Origin: Prunella strophiata
Taxonomy: Eukaryota > Chordata > Aves > Passeriformes > Prunellidae
Assembly: GCA_036583965.1 (NCBI GenBank)
Contig: JAZBQD010000030.1
Span: 57,475,551 to 57,539,550, forward strand
Direction of reading: 5' to 3'
Length of the DNA: 64,000 nucleotides
Both the position numbers and the translations under genes were made by a program. The notes under the pieces are model-generated. The model had not been told where the DNA came from and searched no databases. It saw only the letters and a list, made by a program, of their open reading frames with translations. Shown in pieces: positions 47,793 to 59,300 of the stretch; the first letter of the stretch is position 1; every line of letters starts with the position of its first letter.

Positions 47793-50759
47793 TTTAGCTA
47801 TCACTATATCTAAGTCTAAAATGTCACTCACTTCAAAATGTCCCTGCTTCTTATAAGTTTACAAGTGCTTTATGAATGTGTCTTGCTCCTACAAGGCTGA
47901 ATGACTGGCATAGGGATAGCCAGTATGATCTTTCATATTTATCAAGTTCTTCAAAACAGGAGAGAGGTATTGAACAATTAACATGCTCACAAGTTCAAAT
48001 ATTACCATCCAAAACAAGAATTCAAGCTAAAAATTTAATTATTCCTGAAATATTAATTAATACCTATGCAGTATGCAGGATAATAATAACAATAATAACG
48101 GCAACAACAACAACACCATTGAAATTTAAGCTCCTATTTTAAATGTCCTGAAATCCCAAATCCCCCATGATGATGTTAGGAAGAACCAAATTCTCAATTA
48201 GAAAAGGCTTAAAAGTAGATTAAAAGTTGACGTTAAAGCTGAAAATGTCATGAGTTATCATCCATTCTCCTGCTCTACTTCTTGAAAAACAAAAGATCAA
48301 GAAATCAAGCAATTAAATCAAGCAATCCCCCCACTCCACCAACACCACAAAAGCAAAAGCCACCCCAAAGCCCAAAATATACCACTACTAGTCTCTCTTA
48401 TCTTCTTCTAGCAGTATAAAAACATCCTAAGTTTCATAAACCAACAAAGAGTATAAAAATTAAAAAGGCATTTTCATCTCAACATTTGCAGGAAATAAAT
48501 TACTCTGCTGTAATACTGATATTTACATGAAGTATAATTAATACTTTCAGAGAACTAGCAAGGAGTTTTATGGAAACTTGGTTCATAACTGTATTAATGT
48601 ATTTAATTAGGGTGCTTCATTGTTAGAATGAAGAGGCATTAATTAGACATGAGAGATCTGAAACCGGACAAGAGATGTGCTTGTATTCCCAGAATAGCTT
48701 TTGAGACTTTTGGTGTCAGAAAAGCAAAGTAGATCTTACAACAGGGTATGCAGAAAATTAAGAATTACCAGATGGTTTTACACAAAAGCTAAGATGTTAT
48801 TTCTCAGCAGCATAGACAAGATGGCAGGCAACAAGACACATAGAATTTCGACCTTGGCCAAATAAACTTTATAAAAAAAAATTTAGTTGACTAATTATAT
48901 CAGATACGTGTGTAAATTAAACTCTGGATTTTTTTTTTTTTTTATCATTGTTATAACTGTTAAAAGATGGAAATCCTAAGAGGCTTGAATTTTACAGGCA
49001 GGACACTGGGACACAAGAATGAAACAGCCGTGGAATTTGTAACCTGAAGTTATGGAATCAGTCCACTGTGAAAAAGGTGCAAAAGATTGGAACTAGCTAG
49101 CCAGCAGATTATGTTAAGAAGACAGCAGGTATTAAGTCCTACTCTAGAGGAAATTTTTTGTCTCACCTTTCATGAGCACTCAGGTAACCTGAGCAATTCA
49201 TTTTTCTAGGACTAGCTGGAGGTGTTTCCTTCTAATATGCAGTGGACAAGTGATTAAAGCACTCAGTGATGATTTGCACACACAAATTAAGCATTAAATA
49301 GGATAAAGAGTTGGATGGCAACTATCTTTAGTGGACCTTCATCAACACACTCACATGTGTGTGACAAGTTTCTGTCAAAGCCACGTGTTTCTAAACAAAA
49401 CTGAACATTTCTCAAAGGTTTAGCACAGATCAATCCACATTAAATCACAAACTACATGGTGAGCTAGGTGGTCCCTTTAGGAAGAGCAGAAGTAGACAAA
49501 GATCCTAGCTCACAAAGACAAATGAAAAGGACTGGAAGTGGAAATGAAAGCTCCTTCATATATAAGTAGGTGCTTGGTAGAATTCTTTTGAAACCAGCTC
49601 TGAAGGTGCAGACATGGTAAAATGGAGACATAATATTTTTAGGACCATATGCATATTATTTTTTTAGAATAGATTATTAATTGGATGCTTGAATCAGAAT
49701 ATATAACAAATACCTAGAAATCATAGATGGTATTTTTTATGATTTGCTTTGATGGCATACCATGAATAACCTTTTCCTCACACCAATAAAACCAGTCAAT
49801 GTTTTCCTTAAATTTTGTATTTGAGCTCAATGAGAGCTCACTCAGTAAGCAGTTTAAAATTAGCTTTCTGAATAGTCTGCTGTTAGTCTCCATTATCTCA
49901 AGTTTGAGGGCATTAAAAAAAAGGTGAGAAGGAGAAGTAAGAGAAAGAGGTGTATTTCAAACACATATATTTCATTCATTTTGAATCTTCTTATGTAGTT
50001 TACATATTCTGATAGTGCAGGATGACTCCTGCAGTACATGCAGAAATCAACTGTAGATACATCTAGCAGCAAATGCTCCTGGTCTCCAGTTTTCATATCA
50101 ATCCTATTGCATCATGAAGACATTACCTGGAAGAAATTTGAGGGGAAATATTTTGCCACAAATCTGAAAGCATTAGTGCTTTTATACTTGTGCTGCAGCA
50201 ATTACCTTTGTGGGCAGCATTTCACTGCTACAGCAGTCAGTTCCGAAGGATACTTCTACTTCTCTGTACCAGGTTAGCACAGAAACAGGAAAGCATGAGA
50301 CAGCTTTAGTTTTATCCAAGGACATAGAAATTAATATTGACATAGGACATATTTTCTACCCCTGAATAATAGAGAAACTGAAGAATAGGTTCTGATTATT
50401 GGCTTCACTTAGAGGTTTAGATCTGCTTTTGGATCTACAGAGGTACACACTATACCTGAATATGGGTTAATTACCATATCCTGCTCTAAATGTGAGTTTT
50501 CTCTGTCCTAGTAAATTGAGAAGGATGCATCTATTCTGTGTCTTCTGAGAATATTTTGCCATATTTTCCTTATGGTTCACTATTGCAACTTATAAATGCT
50601 GAAGAGATATCTCCAGTATGACTGTCAAAATAATCATAGGAAAATTTATAAATAATATTTTCATAAAGTCCCTGACCTGAAATTGGATGTTACAATTTAC
50701 CTGTGAACCTAAATGCATTACTTTTAAAGTTCTGACTTTGTGTATGCACACAATTTTCT
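47793..50759. other. non-coding, no gene seen
   Basis: A run of 15 T at 48929-48943 and a TAATTAG-containing stretch at 48570-48660. Small open frames (79-88 aa) lack recognisable motifs. Confidence 0.55.
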
Positions 50760-50785
50760 AAAAAAAAAAAAAAAAAAAAAAAAAA
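50760..50785. repeat. poly(A), 26 nt
   Basis: The longest homopolymer in the window. The sequence before it has no AATAAA in the usual 10-30 nt range and no gene remnant, so a retrocopy tail is not supported. Confidence 0.95.
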
Positions 50786-53500
50786 GTTATTGAAATATTA
50801 CCTTTGAATGGTAAATATTTTTTACAACATAAATTTTTTTCCTGATCTGATTCCATGGACCATATGAATAGACAAATACTAATCCTCTCAAGAAAAATAT
50901 TTTATTTTGGTGTTTTTTGTCCCCCCAGCCTGGGAGCGAAAGTTGTTATACTGGGATAATTAGAAGGGGGATTGAATCAATAGCAAAAGGCTAAGGTATG
51001 CTTTCAGCTGGAACTGCTATCAGAGAAATGGTATTGTGAGGCTCTACCTGAAGTTTTTAATGGTAATTATTATTTAAGACTAATATTCTTAGAAAATAAT
51101 CTAATGGAGCATAAGCAGCTCTTAAATTCACAGTAGTGCATTTCCAAATATAGTTTTGACTTCTTTTAAAGGAATAGAGAATGAGAGGACTGATCTGAAT
51201 CAAATGGTTAGCCTTCTTATAGAAAATATGAATTGACTGGACCATAATAGCTCTTTTCAATCTATATTCAATTATCTGTTAAAAGCAGCTTGTACATGGC
51301 CTGTGCAGCACAGTATTGTGGTGATCACAGACCTAAAATTACTACTCTAAATGGATGTCTTACAAGACAATATACATGACGAACACTTTTTAAGAAAATA
51401 AATAGATTATTTAGATAAATTAATACTATTTAGTAGAGCCATCCCACAGCAAGATCTACTCGTGTTCGCAGGTAAAAAATTATAATTCTTATATGAATTA
51501 TTCTGTTCCTTGTTGGCTTTGTAACCAAGCTACAATTACCTGAAATGGCATAAATGACATACAAAAGTCAGAAATATTTACTCAGATGATAGAGAACTTA
51601 AATATTCCTACAAATAAAATTGTAAGAATATTTTGGATTCAGAAATGTTTTCCTGCAGTAGAGATTTGAATGTCAACGTGGGGCAAAATAAATGATCATT
51701 TTTTGCCACATGCAGGTACAGTAGTTGAATACCTCTTGCTTTCAGCACAGTCATAGAATGATAAACAAGAGGAAAGGAGTGTTTATATTCAGAGGGTTAT
51801 ACATATATATGTGTATCATCTACATCAATAGAATCAATATTGTGACTGTCCCCTGCTGAGAAAATCATCTGTATTAAAAAAACAGAGAGGTAAAGAAATC
51901 AAATATAAAACATCAGAAGGTTTTAGAAAGAGAAAGCTTATTGTTGAAAGCAAAATTGTTAAAGAGTATAAGGGTCTCTAGATTATAAGTAACAGAAGTT
52001 CTTTTCTAATGAACTATTCAAATCTTTAAGGAGCAATTGACACCTACCAATCATAAGGTTGTTTCAGTGTTATTACTGTCAGTGTTATTACATTCCCATG
52101 TTATGGACATGGTGTTCAAGGATCCTGTTTCTTTTTATAAAACATAAGAGTCTTAGCTAACTGGTCTCATTTAGATTCAGGTATGATGAGAAACAATTGT
52201 ATAATTGTATAATAGTACCTTACTTTTTTTTCCAGTATGATTTATAACTTTCACAGGGAAATGAAATGTAAGCTCTCTTTTTACCCCCATGCTAACAAGC
52301 TAAAGTGAACAAGGGGAATGTGGTAACCTATGCTGTGATTTGTCTGCTCTATTCTTTCATGGCTACAGTCCTTGCCTTGCAGCAGACTTTGTTCTTCCTG
52401 GGAGACCTTATATGAGGCAGTGTGCTTTAAGGCTGCCTACAGGGTGGCTATGACTGGGGGTTGTGACTGCTAATAAAATGTTCACTCTACTATCATCTCT
52501 CAGGCTTTTTGGTATCAAAGGTAAATGGGCTGAAGTAGCTTTATATAGGAAGTTAGGGGGTTTTTATTAATGGAAAAAAGAGGAAATTTCTTGTTTCAAC
52601 TGAAACTGAATTAACGTGCCATTTTAAAACAATGTCTTTAATGAGCAAGCAAACAAAAGATTTTGGTAGGGAAAAGAAACACCCACACAGTAATTTCTAG
52701 CAATTCCAGGCCAAGGAAGAAAAAAATGAAGGTGTGATGCTGAAAATATTAGTCTGGATGTATGCAAGTAATTAAATTGACCCTACTTCTTTGAGAAGAC
52801 TTAAAATTATAAACAATGGGAGTTAAGTGAAGAAAAATTGAGCAGGCCATAAATATTAGCCTGTTTAATTTTATATTTTTAATCATAACACCTCATAGCT
52901 CCTTTCTTTCATAATTTTTAACATGAAACATTGATGATCAATTACAAGGTTTTCAGAGAAGTAACCTTAAAAAGTATGAAGAGCTTCCCTGTCACTGCAA
53001 ATATTTAAACAGTATCATTGCACTTCAGGTATTTCAGAGATGGCTCAATGCCAACAAGTTTTGAAAAATCTCATGCCATGACTGTTGCAGTAAGAACTTA
53101 TTTTTAGCATTTCTGAGGTTGCTTCCCTGTGTTTATTTCCCTAGGTGTCTCTTTCCACTCTCTGTTTTTTTCCCCCTCTTCTCCATTCCCTTTCTCTCTT
53201 GGCTTCTGACCTAAGATTGAAATCAATTGTTTCCTGCAGCATATGGCACAGACACACTGAGATGAAACAGTTTATCCACCCCTGACCAAACTCAAGAGAA
53301 CCAGGAAGAGAAAGACACCTGCCAAATTTATCCAGATGGTATCCCAGACTGAGGAAGCAGGCCAGGGCCCAAAGCTGCACCTATTATGCCAACCTGCCTG
53401 CTCAAGACCTGCAGATACACCTGACCTGCAGTGACCCCAGTGAAGAGTAAGCAGAAAGTGCATTTTCTGAATCTTCTTAGTCTGGTTTTCTATTGTTTCA
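50786..53500. other. non-coding, no gene seen
   Basis: Ordinary sequence, slightly GC-richer at 52300-52520 and from 53200 on. No recognisable element. Confidence 0.55.
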
Positions 53501-53566
53501 TTAAAAAAACCAAAAAAACAAAACAAAAAAACCAAAACAAAACAAAAAAAAAAAAAAAAAAAAAAA
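53501..53566. repeat. A/C-rich tract ending in poly(A)23
   Basis: CAAAAAAAC/AAAACC-type units followed by a run of 23 A at 53544-53566. It lies in inverted orientation to the T/G-rich tract at 53774-53880. Confidence 0.92.
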
Positions 53567-53773
53567 CCCTCTCAGAATAGCATGGCTATAATCAATTTAG
53601 AAATTTTATTCTATTAGTGGTAAAAGAGTTTAATGAAGTAAGAGAAACTGATATCCATTCTCTGATAAAAGCACAGTGCTCCTTACAAGCATGGTGTATA
53701 TGCATTTTTTTCAATATCTACTCCAGTTTAAATACTTTTACCAGTATATTCAGCAATTAACTTATTTTCTGGG

Positions 53774-53831
53774 GTTTTTTTGGTTGGTTTTTTTTTTGTT
53801 TGTTTAGTTTTTGTGGTTTTTTTTTGTTTTG

Positions 53832-53862
<31 letters not shown>

Positions 53863-53880
53863 GTTTTTTTTTGTTTTTTC
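53774..53880. repeat. T/G-rich tract with (GTTTT)7
   Basis: GGTTGG and GTTTG units leading to about seven clean GTTTT units at 53826-53860. It is roughly the reverse complement in composition of 53501-53566, about 207 bp away. Confidence 0.95.
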
Positions 53881-56256
53881 CATGCTTGGCAGAGATGAGT
53901 AGGAGGTGAAAGTGGTAAAAAATGAGTGTCATTTTTTTAGTGTACATGTTAAGAGATGATCTGGAAGCTAATGGATCTGGAGAGCTTGAGGGTTCACATT
54001 TGACCTGCTTATAGTTATTGGTTCAGGCCTTTTGCAGTCATGTAGCTGTTGAAATTCAATAGTTATTCTCAGTTTCTAGTAGAGTCAGCATCTAGTTTTC
54101 CACTTACCAATTTAATCATAGGTGCTTGGGAGTCTGGATCCATAAAGAGACTTAAGTATCACGATGCTAAATATTGCAGAAAACCTAACTTTAAGCCTTC
54201 CTGCTAAACAGTGGAATCAACAGCCCCAGGTCAGTTTTCAAGGTTTTCTATGCAATGCATAGAGTGAATTAGGCACATAAAGACTGGCTTTAAAGAACCA
54301 GAATTTTCAGTAGGAGGCTGTTTAATCCACCTTTTGTGAAATATGGAGGCCAACATATTGTATATATGTGTCCTTATTCCTTTCAGACTCTGGCATCTTC
54401 CTTTACTCAGATATTTATCTGTGAACTTTATCTTATTTTAGTTCATGCACAATTGATCTTAGATATATCTGAGATCAAATCTCAGAAAAAGGAAGAACGG
54501 GATGTGGAGCAAAGTGAATCTTTTTGACAGCTAGAAAAATGTAGTGGCCAAGTGTCTACAGACTTGGTTGTGAGGTATGTAGCCTAAGTCAGCTTCTTGC
54601 TTCATTCCAGGACTCATCTGAAGTTTTGCCAATGCATAAAATATTTTATCACATCACTGTGAAAATAGCAAGACTCTTATCTGGTCACCAGGACACTGTC
54701 TTCTGAATCCCAAGTTCTATTACTTGCTACAGTAAACAGTTGTTAATTTTATGCACTATAGCATGACTTCAAAAGGATATTTCCAAAAAAGGGCTGAAGT
54801 TCAAATAAACTTAATTCTCCAAACTAAGAGAAAATCTTAGGATATACAAGAAGAATAAAATGAAAGGTGGGAGCAATGAGCTATGGAAATTTTTAAAAAA
54901 GTGTTACAGTAAACAGTTTCAAAAAGTGATACTGTTCTTTGTACAGGGATAAGTAAGATTAAGAGGTCAGAGCATTTAAATGCCTTTTACAGAACAGACA
55001 CAGAGGAAGATAATTGCACTGGAAGCTGAAGACAGACATAATTGTTACTAGAGACATTTATCTATTGATGAGAAAGTGTACAAAAAAGAATGGCACATAG
55101 AATGCACCTCATTCAATCATTAAAAGACAACAGGCAGCCATTGATGGGCCTCAAGTAAGTACAAACAATTTGATAAGAGATTAATTAAAGAAACTGAACA
55201 GTCAATAATTAAATAAGTCTCATGTTTGAATGTTTAGGGGCTCTGAGAAGAGAATGAAAGCAATATTTAAAAAAAGGACAAACTCTTCAGTTATCAAGCC
55301 CTGAAAGAGAAATAATGTCTAGTAACAAACAAAAAGGAGCCAGTTTGTGGCTCAGAGATCTAAAATTTGCTTTATTGTACCTTGTTTGTTTCAAAAAGAA
55401 TCTTGGTACCTCTTAATTGTCATTTTAGAGCTTAAGTTATGTAGGAATGAAGATGAAAAGCAAAATCTGTCTAGCTGAATTTAGAGGTATTCAAGAGTCA
55501 TCCTCAATAGAACCACACAAAATATTTATCTAAACCTTGCCATTGGTATAGGCAACAGTAAGGATATTCATGATGACAGCTGAGGCACATTAGCTTTATA
55601 TAAAAGTATATCTATATTAATTCAAGTACATGGAACTGTTCCTGGACTGATCTGGTGTACCTGTAACCTTCACTGGGTTAAATGTCTTCTACTTGCCTGG
55701 GCAAAGTACTTTCTGTAATGATATATGCATACCTTCTGCCTCTATTTATAAACCTGAACAAAGACACAGCTCATGTCTAAACAAAAAGTTCACTTTTTGC
55801 TGAAGAAAGGACTATGTCTACTTTTTACTCTTCTCAAGGAGGTCACTCAGTTTTAATAAGCCAGAAGATGGTCAGAACAGGCAATATCTATCAACATTTT
55901 AATGTGAGATAATCTACAGAATTTTCTAATCTTCCAAGAGATTTTTTTCTCCATCCTGCTGAAGAAGGCTGGCAGCAACGCTGGAGGTCTGCCATTCAAA
56001 CTTACCTGAAAGTTAAAGAGGTGACTCCATTTTTCTCCTATACACAAACTCTGTATACTTTCTAACTGAGACAACTCAGCCCATCTTCAGTCTCATAATT
56101 TCTTCTAGTTTTTCTTTGATTTTCCACATCTCCTTATTTTTTCCCATTATCAGTACATTCCACTTTGAAATTCAGGCATGGGCCATCCAGTTTCATTATT
56201 TGTTTTTTGTGTTCTAGAAAGATGATTAAAACAAGCAAGTAAACAGAAACAAGGCT
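53881..56256. other. non-coding, no gene seen; possible old repeat
   Basis: The stretch around 54115-54320 (with GAATTAGGCACATAAAGACTGG) faintly resembles the same class of old archosaur dispersed repeats as 27552-27625. A near-perfect 26-bp palindrome lies at 54453-54478. No gene is seen. Confidence 0.45.
54453..54478. repeat. 26-bp near-perfect palindrome
   Basis: Half-sites TTGATCTTAGATA and TATCTGAGATCAA differ from perfect symmetry at one base pair (54460/54471). The core AGATATATCT is itself palindromic. Confidence 0.88.
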
Positions 56257-56304
56257 GGTTTTTTGGTGGGTTTTTTTGGGGTTTTTTTTGTTTTTGTTTT
56301 TTTT

Positions 56305-56335
<31 letters not shown>
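56257..56335. repeat. T/G-rich low-complexity tract
   Basis: Runs of T up to 16 broken by G or GGG. The antisense 78-aa frame over it is a Lys/Asn-rich artefact. Confidence 0.93.
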
Positions 56336-56336
<1 letters not shown>

Positions 56337-59300
56337 ATTTCTGCTAGAAGATAAACCAGACTACTTCTTCTCCACATAGCACACAAGACATGAGAGAAGA
56401 TGGGACCTTTCTTAATGAAGACACATCTGCCTCACCACTGATTGAATAGCCTAACAAGATTACTGCTGGAGCCTTTTCTTTCCTTAAAAGTTAGTTCACC
56501 CAGACTGATAGAAGTATAGACCAGCTTTCCAGCTCTGTGAGATATTGCAGATGTCTCAGTGTTCCCTATAGACAAAACACAGACATGAGTCTGTGTAGTG
56601 TTACTGTGATTCAGTGTCCTCCATGCCATAATGTTCTGAGAACATCTACAGATACAAATAGATGTACACTCTTATATATCTGTACCTCTCAGGTGAAACC
56701 ATGCAGGAATAATTTTTAAACCATAAAGGAATGATTTTAGGCAATAATATTATGTCTATAGCTTCCATCCAGTAAAAAATATTAAAAAAAATATTAAAGT
56801 AATTAATGTGTGTGTTATAGCTGTCAGAGTCTTAAAGAACAAAGTATTTCTAAGTTGTCTGAATAATTATTTAATATCTGTTTCTGTTGTCTGGACCATC
56901 TGCACAGCCATACGATCTCTTTGTTAAAAAAAGGATTTGCAAGAACTTGAGCTTTGCTCAAGACAAAAATAAACAATTTTCCATTGCTGCTCCAAAGCTG
57001 TTAAGAACTTTACAATCTGAAATGCTTTCTAAAGCCAGAAAAGACCTTATCTTCTTTCATGATTCTTCATCTTCTGGGGCTGGTACAGAACAAAGATGAG
57101 TCCTGAACATATGAGTGTTTTTATATTTGGAACCATCTCCAGCAAAGCAGGTGTATATTTCACTTGCTAACAGAAATTAATAAAACATACCTACAAAAGT
57201 TGAACGAAGTTGTCTGAAGAGCAAAATTTTTCAATATAACTTACTTAACTTCCACTACACTTTATGTACACAGCAAGAAGTGCTCGAATTTCTTCATGCA
57301 GTAGATGTAAAAACATCCATCTTATGCCAAGACATGTCATTATGGTTTTGCTTTGACTGTTTTTATTGTGAATAGACACACACCAATGCATGAAAGAACA
57401 TTTTACTGTAACAAGTAAATTATAATTGAAGAACAATCAGAATCGAGATTTCTTGGTTGAATGTTGAACCTCAGAATGTTGCTTTGGCCAATAAGCCCTA
57501 CCTAGTCAATTTTTTGGAGGATTGAGGATCAAATATAGGCCACATATCAGACCACCTTTTTGCTGAATTTATATATAAGTGATGGTGCCTGAAGATTAGG
57601 CCTTGCGTGTCTGGCAGAGAATGCAGAGGTGTGTTACTAGGTAGCAGAAAACGGAATGGGACTCCCTGTAGTGGCCTTATTCCTGGGAACAGTTTGTCCT
57701 GAATTAAATGTATCTCAGGAGTGCTTCTGTGCTTCAATTTAGTGAGAAGGGAAGATGGTGCCTGAGTTTCACTGGGATGGTGCACTGAGACTTTTCAGCT
57801 TTAAAGTTGTCATGCTGTGGGAGCCTGCAGAAGCCTTACAGATTAAGGTATGTAAGGCTGACATTTGCTGAATATAGTCCTTAATGATCACACTAGATCT
57901 CTCTGAAGTCATTTGTGGTTTGAAAGCTGGAAAAACACCCTGTTAAGGGAAAAGGTAAAAAGCTGTAATGAAGATAAGAGGCACCCAACAATTCACATTC
58001 TGCATTTTTTTTGGAAGTAAGTTGTTGCCTGTGATCCCAAAGAACTGAGTGTTATGTCAGCTTATCTGAATAATTTTACCGACAAAATAACAGAGCTAGT
58101 TTTGCCAATTTAAATTTCATCTCACATTCCATTATCTTCTCAATATATAGACAAACACAAAGATGAAGGCCAGTTATTTTGTGAGTCCTCTTTTGTGAAT
58201 ATACTGCTTGGACTGCAGCTGCCTGTATCTTGGATAAAAAGGAAAGAAAGGAGAGCAGGAGAAATGGGAAAGTAATGCTTACATCTCCATTTCTAAAGCA
58301 TTTCTAAAAGACAGAATTAGGGCAAAGACATGGGTAAAAAGCAGTTTATGCTTACTGTAGCTGTGGTACAAGAGAATAATTCTTTGGATATCCAAATGAA
58401 ATGAAAAAAGAATTTGAGGAAGAAATGGGGGGATGCCAGTGTGTTTTTTTAAAGAGCTGAAAAAAGAATATGGGAATAGCAGCTCTTAACTAAATGATTC
58501 GTAGTAAACATTGAACTCCTGATGCAGACTTTATTAGCTGGTGAATCATTTGTGGCGCATTTTTGCAGATACATTGTTTCTTTCAACAATGGAACCTATT
58601 ATGTCAGGAAAAGCATCCAAATAGTATTACTCATGATTTTATTTGCTTCTGTTCAGTTTATGTATTTCTTATTGTTTTCTTACCCTATGCCTTTTCAGAG
58701 TGCTGTGCTGAGACAAATGGGTACATTTCCTTTTAAGTATGTTTTTCCTCCTCAAAGACTTGTTTTGTTTTGTTTTGCTTTGTCTGCCTGAGAGCTGCAA
58801 AAGAACAAGTTGTATTTGGGCACAGAGCAATAATAAAACCATTGTACTGTTAGATGTAGGAGCATTAAAGGACATGATTCTATTGTGTGTTTGTGATATT
58901 TGGAACCATAGTCTAGAAAATGCAATTCTAAATTTTTAGCTCAGAATAAAATTGCAAAAATTAAAATTGAAAAAAAGGGGATAATCTCATCATTTGACAC
59001 AAAGACGTATTAAAATTATGCATGCCATATGTCTTAATGACACTAAAAGCAAAATGTTTCAAAGAAATTTTCATATAACAATATATCTTTCAATGTCATA
59101 TCACCATCTCAGCAGCAGTATCAGTGAAGTTTAGTTCATATCAGCTCTTTTAGATGTCAGTTTTAGCTTCACTCTTCAATAAAGGGGAAAACTCTTTTCC
59201 ATCCCACCTCTCCATAAACACCTGCAATTCTCTGGGCTTCCTTCTCTCTTGTAACTACTGAAAATGCCACTTCACTGCCTACTAATTTCTATACAGGATA

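Noticed and set aside
50760..50785. Poly(A)26 as the tail of a processed pseudogene
   Set aside because: No polyadenylation signal, no gene-like sequence upstream and no flanking duplication.
55853..56074. Minus-strand 73-aa frame interrupted by a canonical donor CAG/GTAAGT near 56004-56012
   Set aside because: One good donor is expected by chance in this length of DNA. No matching acceptor, branch point or homologous exon could be identified.
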